A stretch of 37,903 nucleotides of DNA from Alphaproteobacteria bacterium (GCA_029861675.1 JAOTYV010000005.1:1-37903), one strand, 5' to 3'. Shown: positions 7,666 through 16,734, counted from the stretch's first letter. Notes: a model not told the origin generated them from the sequence alone. Program-made: numbers and translations.

Positions 7666-7705
7666 CCTCCGACAAACACTGAACGCGGTGCCCGGACCGC
7701 CGCCG

Positions 7706-7748
7706 AAAATCGCAAAAAATTCGCCGCCCATACAGGGATGGGCGGCGA
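7706..7748 (-). terminator. intrinsic terminator of the PAS histidine kinase gene
   Basis: TCGCCGCCCAT (7721-7731) and ATGGGCGGCGA (7738-7748) are perfect 11-base inverted repeats with a six-base loop. On the minus strand the stem is followed at once by ATTTTTTGCGATTTT (7720-7706), a U-rich tract. Orientation and position, about 80 bp after the kinase stop codon, fit rho-independent termination of that gene. It may also block read-through from the convergent Sel1 gene, though without a U-tract on that strand. Confidence 0.8.
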
Positions 7749-7829
7749 GGGAGTTCGTCTGAACTGGCACAGAATGTCCATCCCCCGTGGGGGAACGACA
7801 AGGATAGGCAACGTCTGGTTAACGAAAGG

Positions 7830-9926
7830 TTAAGCGGTCTTGGCGACGAGGCTCCCGGATCGCGGCAGGCGCAATGTCACGGTCGTACCGACGCCCAGTT
7901 CACTATCGATAATCAATTCTCCGCCGAGGCCCTCGGCCAATGTATTGCAAATCGCCAATCCGAGCCCCAAACCGTCGTCCCGTGAGAGATAAGCGTTTTG
8001 GTCGGCGCGTTCGAAGGGTCGCACAATACGATCCAAATCCCTTTCCGCGATGCCGGGCCCCGAATCCGCAACGCTAATCGCCACATACGCGTCGGTGGTC
8101 TCGGACCGCAGCCAGATTTTTTCTTTCAATGGCGTAAATTTGATCGCATTCCCCATGAGGTTGAGCAGAATTTGGCGCACTGCCCGAACGTCGCTCTGAA
8201 TTTCCGGCAGCGGACCGGCGATGTCGATTACCAATTCCGCGCGGTCGCAGCCGGGTTGTTCAAGAACCAGCCGCTGGCAATCCTCGATGATCGCCAGCGG
8301 CTGTATGGATTGAGGACTAAACGTGTAGTTTCCTGATTCGATCCGGGAGATATCCAAAATGTCGTTGACCAGTTCCAGCAAGTGCCGGCCGGCTGTCGAG
8401 ATCGACTCCACATACCCCTCATACCGCGGCACATTGATCGGACCGAATATCTTCAGGCTCATCATTTCGGACATGCCGATGATGGCATTCAGCGGTGTCC
8501 GCAGTTCGTGGCTCATATTGGCGAGGAAATTCGATTTCGCGCGGTTGGCTTCCTCGACTCTCTGGATCGCGTCCTCGCGTTCGATCTGCGCCCGCTTTTG
8601 TTCGGTGATGTCCATCCTGATCGCGACAATGCCGCCATCCGAGGTCTTACGTTCCGTGATCATCAGCCAACTGCCGTCCGTTCGCTGGATCTCCCGCGGA
8701 CTGGCAGGATTGCGATGTCGTGCGACACATTCCCGGATCCATTCCTCCTCACGGCCGCGCGACTCCGCCACCAATCCGGCATAAGCAATTTCCTGCATCA
8801 TTTGCTCGTATTTCATACCGGGCTCGACCGGCGTTTTGCACCAGGGCAATTTGTTGTAGCTGGCGCTGTTGCACAGAACGACCCGGTCTTCCGCGTCGTA
8901 CAGCACGAAGCTTTCCGGCAGGGACTCGATCGCATCCAACAATCGTTGATGCGACGCCCGCGCCTGCTCCTGGACGATGACTTCTTCGGTAATTTCCCGT
9001 GCCATACCGCGATATCCGACAAACGCGCCGCGAGCGTCAAAGACCGGGTGACCGCTGGCGCAGAAATGCCGCCGGTTGCCGTCATTGCGCCTGAAACTCT
9101 GATACCCCAGAACCTGTCCGGCATCGTTCACGACGCTTTGCCCGCTCACTCGGTGATAGACGTCGTGATCATCCTGCAGCTCCACGCTATAGCGGAAATC
9201 CCTAAACGGCCGGCGTTCATTGAGGTCCGCCAAATGCGCAGCCCAATTGGATTCCGTCTCCGGATCCACATTGGCCATCTCCCAACGCGTCTTGCCCCGC
9301 AGGCTGTCGAGCGACACGCCGGTCTTTTCGACGGATGCGACGACCGTGGTCATCCTGTGCTGCGAGTCGGTCTCCCAAAACCAGTCGGACGCAATCTCGG
9401 CAAGCTCCTTGAAGCGCTGTTGCTCAATCCGCAAGGCGTCCTTGGCCTGGGTCATCTCAGACACGTCCGTCTGCGTCACCGCGACACGGCCATCGGGCAG
9501 AAGACTTTCCTTGATGATGTAGGCGGTGCCATCGGCGAGCGTCCGGAGAATTGATCCCGATGGATTGCGATGTTGCGCCAGCCGCTCACGAATATGTTCT
9601 TCTTCGCGTCCGGCGGCGCTGGGTATGTGCCCACGCGCAACGCTCGCCCGAATCATGTCCTCGAACAGCATGCCCGGCTTGATCATGTCCTCGAGGTCTT
9701 TATGCAGCCGGACGAATTCGTGATTCGCGAACAGCAAACGGTCATCGGAATCGTAGAGTGCAAAACCTTCCTGCAGCTGCTCCGCAAGAATGCGAATTGC
9801 ATCCAATTCGGACCGTTCGGAACGCCGGATCCACGAAAATATATTCAGCCGGGACGCCCGGGATCGCGGGCGTCCCGAACGGGTAAGGCCGGTCATAATT
9901 CGGTCGGAGAAATTCGATTCCGCCAT
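7830..9926 (-). CDS. soluble hybrid-free PAS-PAS-PAS sensor histidine kinase
   Basis: The 698-residue protein has no membrane segment, so it senses cytoplasmic signals. Three PAS-type modules lie at about 40-150 (LQEGFALYDSDDRLLFAN), 170-310 (SDWFWETDSQHRM) and 330-440 (LPESFVLYDAEDRVVLCN). The first and third are closely alike, including an R-E-E-E-(H/W)-I-R-E segment, which suggests internal duplication. The HisKA helix carries the phospho-acceptor H473 in NMSHELRTPL. The ATPase domain has the N box (LLNLMGNAIKFTP), the G1 box (DSGPGIA) and the G2 box (GLGLGLAI). There is no receiver domain and no neighbouring response regulator, so it is an orphan kinase whose partner lies elsewhere. The signal is unknown. 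It ends at a strong terminator. The start ATG 9926 has a weak SD; ATG at codon 11 is an alternative. Confidence 0.9.
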   Translation of the reverse strand: MAESNFSDRIMTGLTRSGRPRSRASRLNIFSWIRRSERSELDAIRILAEQLQEGFALYDSDDRLLFANHEFVRLHKDLEDMIKPGMLFEDMIRASVARGHIPSAAGREEEHIRERLAQHRNPSGSILRTLADGTAYIIKESLLPDGRVAVTQTDVSEMTQAKDALRIEQQRFKELAEIASDWFWETDSQHRMTTVVASVEKTGVSLDSLRGKTRWEMANVDPETESNWAAHLADLNERRPFRDFRYSVELQDDHDVYHRVSGQSVVNDAGQVLGYQSFRRNDGNRRHFCASGHPVFDARGAFVGYRGMAREITEEVIVQEQARASHQRLLDAIESLPESFVLYDAEDRVVLCNSASYNKLPWCKTPVEPGMKYEQMMQEIAYAGLVAESRGREEEWIRECVARHRNPASPREIQRTDGSWLMITERKTSDGGIVAIRMDITEQKRAQIEREDAIQRVEEANRAKSNFLANMSHELRTPLNAIIGMSEMMSLKIFGPINVPRYEGYVESISTAGRHLLELVNDILDISRIESGNYTFSPQSIQPLAIIEDCQRLVLEQPGCDRAELVIDIAGPLPEIQSDVRAVRQILLNLMGNAIKFTPLKEKIWLRSETTDAYVAISVADSGPGIAERDLDRIVRPFERADQNAYLSRDDGLGLGLAICNTLAEGLGGELIIDSELGVGTTVTLRLPRSGSLVAKTA

Positions 9927-10039
9927 GCCATGTCTGCGTAAATTTGCAAGATAGGCATGGATGATGGCGATTTATTGTTTATTTTCCGTTAATTACATAG
10001 ATACCAAACTATTAAACGTTGTATATGTATGGGCAAGAT

Positions 10040-10513
10040 CTAATTTTTGGATTTCCAATCCCGCGTTGCGACAAGCAAGCGTATCTCGCCCTCCATGCAC
10101 AGCTCGTCCTTCTGATTGTGAACCGTTGAACGCAAGACCATGACGCCTGTCGTGTTCTGCGGGATCAAATCGGCGATTTCCAACTCCGGATAGAGCGTGT
10201 CGCCGGCAAATACCGGCGCCAAAAACCGCGACGATTGCTCGAGCATGCCAAGAATGACCACCTCGCTGTCGCCGCGGGACATATCGCTCGCACCCGGCGC
10301 GGTTTGCGCCAAGACCTGAAAACCATGCGCCCACATATTGGGAAAACCCAGCGCTTTGCAGTGTTCGATGTCATAGTGCGACGGACGATTGTCGCCGCTG
10401 ACGAGCTGAAACGCATAGAACAACGCCTCGGTATGGGTCCGCGACGGAATGTTGTAGCGTTCGCCGACTTTCAGGTCCTCGAAGAACCGTCGTTTCTTTC
10501 CCGTGGGCCGCAT
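10040..10513 (-). CDS. MaoC-like hotdog acyl-CoA hydratase
   Basis: This 157-residue single-hotdog protein has the hydratase signature LVSGDNRPSHYDIEHCKALGF, giving catalytic-type D41 and H46, then WAHGF. MaoC/R-specific enoyl-CoA hydratases add water across 2-enoyl-CoA, and some act on branched or dicarboxylic intermediates. The start ATG 10513 is chosen because the longer open frame (to 10669) runs into the upstream gene and lacks family similarity. The ATG overlaps nothing and lies 16 bases after the enolase-superfamily stop. It is the third gene of a leftward CaiB, enolase-superfamily, MaoC operon, which suggests it hydrates a CoA thioester made by the dehydrogenases next door. Confidence 0.85.
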   Translation of the reverse strand: MRPTGKKRRFFEDLKVGERYNIPSRTHTEALFYAFQLVSGDNRPSHYDIEHCKALGFPNMWAHGFQVLAQTAPGASDMSRGDSEVVILGMLEQSSRFLAPVFAGDTLYPELEIADLIPQNTTGVMVLRSTVHNQKDELCMEGEIRLLVATRDWKSKN

Positions 10514-10529
10514 CGCCGTCCAATCCCGC

Positions 10530-11696
10530 TCAGCGATCGAGCCGCAGCGAAGACATACGATCCTCGTCCAGCACAATTCCCAGGCCCGGACCTTCGGGAA
10601 TGCGGATCTCGCCGTTCTCCGGCCGGATGGGATCCTGCACCACGTCGGCGGCCAGGGCGCCGCTGACACCGACGGCGAATACGCCCTCCATCAACGGTTC
10701 GGGCCACGCCGCGGCCATCTGCGCGACCGATGCGGTGGCGACGCTGACGCTCGGATGGTTGCCGGGGTAGATGCGCATACCGGCCGCACTGGCCAGATGC
10801 CAGAGTTTGCGGATGTAGTATATGCCGCCGTTCTTCGCCACCTTGGTCTGGACCACACTGGCCGCGCGCCGGCGGATCACGTCGAGCAGCGAATGGTCGG
10901 TCGAGACGGATTCGTCGGCCATGATCGGGATCGCCACCGCGCGACTCAACGCCGCCAGCCCTTCCACATCCCATATCGCCACCGGCTGTTCCGCCGCATC
11001 GATATCGAAAGGCTCCATCTTCTTGAGAAGCTGCAAGGCCGCATCGAACGACATCGAGGCGTTTGCATCGACGCGCAGGACGATGTCATCGCCGAAATGT
11101 TTGCGTAATCCTTCGACGCCCCGCAGATCCGCCACCGGGTCGTTGCCGATCTTCAGGCCGAAATGCCGAAAGCCCCGCTCATGAAATCCCTCCGCCTCGG
11201 CAATCACCTCTTCAACCGCCGGCTTCATCGACAGCACCGCGCCGACGCGGATACGGTCGCGGCATTTGCCGCCGAGCAGGTCGTGCACCGGCACATCGAG
11301 CAGCTTGCCGGTCAAATCGTAGAGCGCGTCGCCAATCGCCGCTTGGGCATACAAGCTGTTGTAGAGCGTGGAATTGAGGTCGTTGAGGATTGCGGCAATG
11401 TCGAAGGGCGAGCGGCCGATCAGCAGCGGCTCGAAATACTTTTCCACCGCGGTGACCAGATTGGGCAGGATCTCCGCGCTGCCCTGCCGCCGCCACGCCT
11501 GGGTCTCACCGACGCCGGCGATCCCCTGATCGCAATGCACCCGCACGAGCAGGGTCTCGATCGTCGCGCGCGGCGCGCCTTGCGAAATCTTGAACGGCGT
11601 GGTGAAGGGTATTTCCAGCGGGATGGTTTCCACCGACGTTATCTTCGCCGTTCGGCGCAGTGCCGCGGCCCTGTCGCTTGCCAGGATGTCGTCCAT
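10530..11696 (-). CDS. enolase-superfamily enzyme, muconate-lactonizing (MLE) subgroup
   Basis: The 388-residue protein has the capping domain plus (beta/alpha)7-beta barrel of mandelate racemase/MLE enzymes. Visible catalytic set: K182 in FGLKIG (the second Lys of KxK; the first is Gly), metal ligands D210 (LRVDANAS), E236 (AEQP) and D261 (MADES), and K285 in QTKVAKNGG. The chemistry begins with abstraction of a proton alpha to a carboxylate, giving cycloisomerase, racemase or dehydratase outcomes. The specificity of this one cannot be told. An AAGGAG eight bases upstream supports ATG 11696. It lies 15 bases behind CaiB in one operon. An acid-specific enzyme next to a CoA-transferase suggests it prepares or rearranges the acid before activation. 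Confidence 0.88.
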   Translation of the reverse strand: MDDILASDRAAALRRTAKITSVETIPLEIPFTTPFKISQGAPRATIETLLVRVHCDQGIAGVGETQAWRRQGSAEILPNLVTAVEKYFEPLLIGRSPFDIAAILNDLNSTLYNSLYAQAAIGDALYDLTGKLLDVPVHDLLGGKCRDRIRVGAVLSMKPAVEEVIAEAEGFHERGFRHFGLKIGNDPVADLRGVEGLRKHFGDDIVLRVDANASMSFDAALQLLKKMEPFDIDAAEQPVAIWDVEGLAALSRAVAIPIMADESVSTDHSLLDVIRRRAASVVQTKVAKNGGIYYIRKLWHLASAAGMRIYPGNHPSVSVATASVAQMAAAWPEPLMEGVFAVGVSGALAADVVQDPIRPENGEIRIPEGPGLGIVLDEDRMSSLRLDR

Positions 11697-11711
11697 GGTG
11701 CCGGCTCCTTC

Positions 11712-12887
11712 CTACCCGTATACGATTTTCTCACGCATCAGCCCGTCTATCTCCCCCGCACTGTAGCCATGCGCCGACAGGATGTCGCGGGTGTGCTCGC
11801 CAATTCCCGGCGCAACGCTGCGCGGGCCGTCGGTGCGATGCTGCGCCGTTCCGGGCGGGTTCGGCATGGGGATGCGGCCAATGCCCGGATGGTCGAGCCA
11901 GCTTATCAAGCCGGTCGCCTCGACCTGGGGATGTTTCAAGAAGGCGAAATAGTCGTTGACCTTTTCATGCATGATGCGCGCTTCGGCGAGGCCGGCGCAG
12001 AGTGCCGCGCCGTCCAATTTCGCACAGGCCTCGTTGAGAATCGGCACAAGGGTCAGTTCGTTTTCGAGCCGCGCCGCGTTGGTCGAAAACCGCGCGTCGG
12101 CGGCCAATTCCGGCCGCCCGATGATCTCGCAAAAGGGCGCGAACTCCTCTTCCTTGTAGACCAGGATATTGACCCAGCCATCCGCCGTGGGAAATGTGCC
12201 GGACGGGATTCGCCCCGGCACGATCTTGCCGCCGTCGAGGTAGTTGGAAATCATCCGGACGACCTGGAAACAGGCCGCCCCCTGCATCAAATTCGCTTCG
12301 ATACGCTTTCCCCTGGGCTCATCCCGCCGGGCGTAGAGCGCGGTCGACAACGCCTGAAATGCGTAAAGGCCGGTCGCCATGTCGCACACGATGACGCCGA
12401 TCCGGTGCGGAATGCCGTCCACGCCCTGATTGACCGACATCAGCCCGGAAAAAGCCTGCAGCACCGGGTCCATCGCCGGGCGCTCGCGCATTGGGCCGGT
12501 CTGTCCGAAGCCGGATATGGAAACATACAATATCCGCGGATTGGCCGCAGCCACATCGTCATAGCCGACCCCGAGCCGGTCGACGATGCCAGGGCGAAAC
12601 CCCTCGATGAAGACGTCCGCGTCCTCGATCATCCGGTAGACGATGGCCCTGCCTTGCTCGGATTTCATATCCAGCGCGATGCTGCGCTTGCCCAGATTGG
12701 CCGGCACCGAATAGGCGGAATGACCGTCATAATTCTTGGAAATATGCCGGCCCCAATCGCCGTCGAGCGGCTCGACCTTGATCACGTCGGCGCCGTTCTG
12801 GGCCATCAACAGTCCGGTATACGGCCCCGCCACGCCCTGGCTGATGTCGACAACTTTAAGTCCCTCGAACGGTGCGTCGTATCCCAT
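11712..12887 (-). CDS. CaiB/BaiF family III CoA-transferase
   Basis: About 391 residues from ATG 12887 (GGGGA upstream). An in-frame extension to 12965 lacks family similarity. Class III motifs are present: DISQGVAGPYTG near the N-terminus, GADVIKVEP, NLGKRSIALDMK, FIEGFRPG, and the catalytic Asp D140 in AMDPVLQAFSG, the residue forming an aspartyl-CoA thioester. The enzyme transfers CoA between a donor thioester and a free acid. It heads the leftward operon with the enolase-superfamily and MaoC genes and diverges from the acyl-CoA dehydrogenase cluster across 126 bp. It is the likely activation step of the local pathway; neither donor nor acceptor acid is known. Confidence 0.9.
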   Translation of the reverse strand: MGYDAPFEGLKVVDISQGVAGPYTGLLMAQNGADVIKVEPLDGDWGRHISKNYDGHSAYSVPANLGKRSIALDMKSEQGRAIVYRMIEDADVFIEGFRPGIVDRLGVGYDDVAAANPRILYVSISGFGQTGPMRERPAMDPVLQAFSGLMSVNQGVDGIPHRIGVIVCDMATGLYAFQALSTALYARRDEPRGKRIEANLMQGAACFQVVRMISNYLDGGKIVPGRIPSGTFPTADGWVNILVYKEEEFAPFCEIIGRPELAADARFSTNAARLENELTLVPILNEACAKLDGAALCAGLAEARIMHEKVNDYFAFLKHPQVEATGLISWLDHPGIGRIPMPNPPGTAQHRTDGPRSVAPGIGEHTRDILSAHGYSAGEIDGLMREKIVYG

Positions 12888-12926
12888 GCCGGCGGCATCC
12901 CCAGTCTGCGGTCGTTTGTCCAACAC

Positions 12927-12952
12927 GTCCAATCGGGCGATAATGATCGGAC
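12927..12952. promoter_or_regulatory. candidate operator in the divergent CaiB / acyl-CoA dehydrogenase promoter region
   Basis: GTCCAATC (12927-12934) and GATCGGAC (12945-12952) form inverted half-sites matching at 7 of 8 positions, ten bases apart. They sit roughly midway in the 126-bp region between two divergent operons, where a shared regulator would bind. No regulator gene is adjacent, so this is speculative. Confidence 0.3.
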
Positions 12953-13013
12953 ACGTCGCCGCCATTACACGGTTTCACCGGCGTCTCGGCAACTCCTAGC
13001 AGGGAATAACAGG

Positions 13014-14210
13014 ATGGACTTGCAGTTTTCCGAACAGGATCGCACCTTCCGCCAGGAAGTTCATGACTTCATGGCTCAGAACCTTCCCGACGACCTCCGG
13101 GAAAAGGTCCGGAAAGGCCTCAACCTGAAACGGGAAGATTACGTCCGCTGGATGCGAATGCTGTCCGAAAAAGGCTGGCTGGTTCCCGAATGGCCGGTGG
13201 AATTCGGCGGATCGGATCTCACCCCGGTCCAGCGTTACATCCTGAGCGAAGAATTGGCCCGCGGCGACGCGCCCCTGGTCATCAATCAGGGCATCCGCAT
13301 GGTCGGGCCGGTGATCTACAAATTCGGTACCGACGCGCAAAAGGAAAAGTATCTGCCCCGCATCATCGCCAGCGACGACATCTGGTGTCAGGGTTATTCC
13401 GAGCCGGGATCGGGCTCCGACCTCGCCTCGCTGCAGACGCGCGCGGTGCGCGACGGCGATCACTACACCGTCAACGGGACGAAGATGTGGACCTCGCACG
13501 CGCATTTCTCCGACCGCATGTTCTGCCTCTGCCGCACCGACCCCGACGTCAAGTTTCAGGAAGGCATCTCCTTCCTGCTGATCGATATGGATCAGCCGGG
13601 CGTCGAAGTGCACCCGGTGCCGCTGATGGAAGGCACCCATCACGTCAACATGGTCTATCTGACCGACGTCAAAGTGCCCGTCGAGGACCTGGTCGGCGAA
13701 GAGAACAAGGGATGGACCTATGCGAAATTCCTGCTCAGCCATGAGCGGATCGGCATTGCGAAAATCGGCATCGCAAAGGCGCAACTCGGCAAGTTAAAGC
13801 AGATCGCCGGCGCGGAGCCCGAAGGCGGCGCGGCCTTGATCGACGACCAGGATTTTCGCCAGCAAATCGCCCGGGTCGAAATCGATCTGGAAGCGCTGCA
13901 TCACACCGAGCTGCGCTGTATCATGGCGCAGGCGCGCGGCGAAGCGCCGGGCCCGGAAGCCAGCGTGCTGAAGATTCGCGGCACGGAAATCCAGCAGCAA
14001 TTGTCCGAATTGCTGATGCAGGCGATTGGCTACTACGCCAATCCCTTCATTCAGGAAGCCCGCGAATATGGCTGGAACGAGGAGCCCGTCGGCGCGGATT
14101 ACAGCGCCACGCTTGGCGCGAATTATTTCGTCACGCGAAAGGCCTCGATCGTCGGCGGCACCAATGAAATTCAGCGCAATATCATCGCCAAGGCGGTGCT
14201 GGGACTCTGA
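13014..14210 (+). CDS. acyl-CoA dehydrogenase family protein, paralog A
   Basis: The real gene is 398 residues from ATG 13014, preceded by AGGGA at eight-base spacing. The frame is open for about 1.8 kb upstream but only as antisense to CaiB and MLE. Flavoprotein landmarks: WCQGYSEPGSGSDLASLQT, NGTKMWTS, and the C-terminal GGTNEIQRNIIAKAVLGL. The canonical C-terminal catalytic Glu (YEGT in classic enzymes) is Gly here, as in the pimeloyl-CoA dehydrogenase large-subunit/FadE-like branch, where the base lies elsewhere or is supplied differently. The enzyme introduces a 2,3-double bond into an acyl-CoA, passing electrons to ETF. It is closely related to the next gene, roughly two-thirds identical by eye over the N-terminal half, so it is a tandem duplicate. 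Confidence 0.9.
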   Translation: MDLQFSEQDRTFRQEVHDFMAQNLPDDLREKVRKGLNLKREDYVRWMRMLSEKGWLVPEWPVEFGGSDLTPVQRYILSEELARGDAPLVINQGIRMVGPVIYKFGTDAQKEKYLPRIIASDDIWCQGYSEPGSGSDLASLQTRAVRDGDHYTVNGTKMWTSHAHFSDRMFCLCRTDPDVKFQEGISFLLIDMDQPGVEVHPVPLMEGTHHVNMVYLTDVKVPVEDLVGEENKGWTYAKFLLSHERIGIAKIGIAKAQLGKLKQIAGAEPEGGAALIDDQDFRQQIARVEIDLEALHHTELRCIMAQARGEAPGPEASVLKIRGTEIQQQLSELLMQAIGYYANPFIQEAREYGWNEEPVGADYSATLGANYFVTRKASIVGGTNEIQRNIIAKAVLGL

Positions 14211-14391
14211 TATCAGGCCTGCGCGCACCGTCGTTCCCGCCCGTCATCGTCGACTAGAGACAAAATACTGGCGCGCCCGACGGCCACGGGTATCATCGGA
14301 GAACTCTACCGTCGATTGACCCGGCGCCGCCCTTTCCGGTGCGGGAATACGACCACGCCAAGAGACGACACGCAGCCAGGGGCGCATCGCG

Positions 14392-15588
14392 ATGGATTTG
14401 AACTTCTCCGATAAGGACCTCGCCTTTCAACACGAGGTCCGCACCTTCATCGAACGAGAACTGCCGGACGACATCCGCGAGAAAGTGGCGAATGGCTACC
14501 GTCTGGGCCGGGAAGACTATGTCCGCTGGCAGAAAATTCTCGGACCGAAAGGTTGGCTCGCCCCCCATTGGCCGAAAGAATATGGCGGCAGCGAACTGCC
14601 CGCGGTGCAGCGCTACATCCTGGGCGAGGAATTGGGCCGCGGCCACACGCCGCGGCTGATCGCCTTCGGCCTGCGCATGGTCGGGCCGGTGATCTACACC
14701 TTCGGCACCGCCGCGCAGAAGGAAAAATATCTGCCGCGCATTCTCAACAGCGAGGATTTCTGGTGCCAGGGCTATTCCGAACCGGGTTCGGGCTCCGATC
14801 TCGCCTCGTTGCAGACGCGCGCGGTGTTGAAGGGCGACCATTACGTGATCAACGGTACCAAGACCTGGACGACGATGGCGCAGCACGCCGATCACATGTT
14901 CTGCCTGACCCGCACTGATCCCGACGTCAAATTCCAGGAGGGCATCTCCTTCATGCTGATCGACATGGATCAACCGGGCATCGAGGTCCGGCCGATCAGG
15001 ACGATCGACGGCAGCGCCGAAATCAACACGGTCTACCTGACCGACGTGAAGGTGCCGGTCGAAGACCGGATCGGCGAAGAGAACAAAGGCTGGACCTACG
15101 CCAAGTTCCTGCTCGGTCACGAACGGTCCGGCATCGCACGGGTCGGCGCGTCGAAGGCCCAGCTCCGCAAGCTGCGCGATATTGCCGCGAAGGAACGTGC
15201 CGGCGACGGCTATCTGATTGACGATCCGGACTTCAGCCGCGAGATCGCCCAGCTGGAAATCGACCTTTCCGCGCTGGAATATACCGAGCTGCGTTCGCTC
15301 ACCGGCACCGCCGAGGGCGAGGCGCCGGGTCCGGAGGCGAGCCTGCTGAAAATCCGCGGCACCGAAATCCAGCAACGCCTGTCGGAACTGCTGATGCAGA
15401 CGATCGGATACTACGCGATGCCGTATATCCCGGAATCGCTGGAGTACGGCTGGAACGAGGAACCGGTCGGGCCGGAATATGCCGCGCCCCTCGCCGCGAC
15501 CTACTTCAACATGCGCAAGACGTCGATCTACGGCGGCACCAACGAAATTCAGCGCAACATCATCGCCAAGATGGTGTTGGGTCTCTAA
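14392..15588 (+). CDS. acyl-CoA dehydrogenase family protein, paralog B (PimC-like large subunit)
   Basis: This 398-residue protein aligns end to end with paralog A upstream without gaps in the conserved blocks (WCQGYSEPGSGSDLASLQTRAV is shared). Its C-terminus is GGTNEIQRNIIAKMVLGL, again with Gly at the classic Glu position. The following gene is a shorter dehydrogenase 18 bp downstream. Such large-plus-small pairs (PimC/PimD, mycobacterial ChsE-type enzymes) assemble as heteromers in which only part of the sites bind FAD. Pairing with the small subunit is therefore the likely state of this copy. The start ATG 14392 follows AGGGG about ten bases upstream. A separate 181-bp spacer after paralog A may hold its own promoter, but none is obvious. 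Confidence 0.9.
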   Translation: MDLNFSDKDLAFQHEVRTFIERELPDDIREKVANGYRLGREDYVRWQKILGPKGWLAPHWPKEYGGSELPAVQRYILGEELGRGHTPRLIAFGLRMVGPVIYTFGTAAQKEKYLPRILNSEDFWCQGYSEPGSGSDLASLQTRAVLKGDHYVINGTKTWTTMAQHADHMFCLTRTDPDVKFQEGISFMLIDMDQPGIEVRPIRTIDGSAEINTVYLTDVKVPVEDRIGEENKGWTYAKFLLGHERSGIARVGASKAQLRKLRDIAAKERAGDGYLIDDPDFSREIAQLEIDLSALEYTELRSLTGTAEGEAPGPEASLLKIRGTEIQQRLSELLMQTIGYYAMPYIPESLEYGWNEEPVGPEYAAPLAATYFNMRKTSIYGGTNEIQRNIIAKMVLGL

Positions 15589-15606
15589 GAGAAAGCACGC
15601 AAGGCA

Positions 15607-16734
15607 ATGGACTTCACGCTCAACGAAGAACAACAGCTCCTCAAGGACAGTGTCGACCGTTTCGTCCGCGAGAATTATGAACTCTCGCAACGCCGCGAAC
15701 TGGTCGCCAGGCCCGAAGGATTCAGCCGCGACCAGTGGGCCACCATGGCGGAACTCGGTTGGCTGGGCGCCGCCCTGCCCGAAGCCTATGGCGGCATCGG
15801 CGGCGGCGCGGTCGAAACCATGATCATCATGGAAGGCTTCGGCAGCCGCCTGGTCGTCGAGCCGTACTTCTCCAGCGTCGTGCTGGGCGGCAATCTGCTG
15901 CTCAAGGGCGGCAGCGAGGAGCAGCGCAACGCGATCCTGCCGGCGCTGGTCGCGGGCGAAACGATGCTGACCTTCGGATATGCGGAACGGCAATCGCGGT
16001 ACGATCTGCACGACGTGGAAACCAAGGCGACGAAGAACGGCGGCGGCTATCGTATCGACGGCCATAAGGGCGTGGTGCTGCACGGCGGCACCGCCGACAA
16101 GATCATCGTCTCGGCGCGGACCGCCGGGAAAAGCCGCGACCGGGACGGCATCACCTTGTTCCTCGTCGACCGGCAGGCCGATGGCGTCGAGATCCGCGAA
16201 TATCAGACGATCGACGGGCTGCGCGCCGCGGAGGTCGAGTTGACCGGCGTCTCGGCCGGGGCGGATGCGATCGTCGGCGATCTCGATCAAGGGCTGCCGC
16301 TGATCGAGGATGTCGTGCGCCGCGCCATCGCCGCGCTGAGCGCCGAGGCGGTCGGCGTCATGGACACGATGAAGACTCTCACCAACGAATACCTCCAGAC
16401 GCGCGAGCAGTTCGGCCGGCCGATCGGCAAGTTCCAGGCGCTGCAACACCGCATGGTCGACATCATGATGGCGGCGGAGGAATCCCGTTCGATCATGTAT
16501 GTGGCGACGCTGAAGCTGGACCACGACCCGGCCGAAAGCGAACGCGCGGCGACGGCGGCCAAGGTCAAGATCGGCCAGTGCGGCCGCTTCGTCGGGCAGA
16601 ACTCGATCCAGCTGCACGGCGGCATGGGGATGACCGACGAAATGCAGATCGGCCATTATTTCAAGCGGCTGACCATGATCGACACCATGTTCGGCAACCA
16701 CGCTCACCATCTGAAACGCTACGCCGCGATGTAG
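15607..16734 (+). CDS. acyl-CoA dehydrogenase family protein, PimD-like small subunit
   Basis: The 375-residue protein has the acyl-CoA dehydrogenase N-terminal and middle domains. Its C-terminus is GQNSIQLHGGMGMTDEMQIGHYFKRLTMIDTMFGNHAHHLKRYA, characteristic of the small subunit of pimeloyl-CoA dehydrogenase-type enzymes. The Q-L-H-G-G-M-G flavin contact is present. The middle-domain motif is degenerate (LTFGYAERQSRYDLHDVET) compared with the E-P-x-x-G-S-D block of the partner, as expected for a subunit that may not bind substrate itself. It starts 18 bp after paralog B, with AAGG close upstream, in the same transcription unit. It probably forms a heteromer with paralog B. Confidence 0.88.
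   Translation: MDFTLNEEQQLLKDSVDRFVRENYELSQRRELVARPEGFSRDQWATMAELGWLGAALPEAYGGIGGGAVETMIIMEGFGSRLVVEPYFSSVVLGGNLLLKGGSEEQRNAILPALVAGETMLTFGYAERQSRYDLHDVETKATKNGGGYRIDGHKGVVLHGGTADKIIVSARTAGKSRDRDGITLFLVDRQADGVEIREYQTIDGLRAAEVELTGVSAGADAIVGDLDQGLPLIEDVVRRAIAALSAEAVGVMDTMKTLTNEYLQTREQFGRPIGKFQALQHRMVDIMMAAEESRSIMYVATLKLDHDPAESERAATAAKVKIGQCGRFVGQNSIQLHGGMGMTDEMQIGHYFKRLTMIDTMFGNHAHHLKRYAAM

Noticed and set aside
7819..7833. Exact TTAA-N7-TTAA (CtrA-like) site
   Set aside because: It lies at the 3' end of the histidine kinase between convergent genes, where no promoter is expected; probably chance.
11163..13013. N-terminal extension of more than 600 residues on the first acyl-CoA dehydrogenase, giving a 1015-residue ORF
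   Set aside because: The extension is antisense to the CaiB and MLE genes, has no domain similarity, and an SD-backed ATG at 13014 matches the family N-terminus.
14293..16710. 805-residue open frame on the minus strand across the dehydrogenase genes
   Set aside because: It is the antisense shadow of two well-conserved dehydrogenases in GC-rich DNA and shows no motifs.
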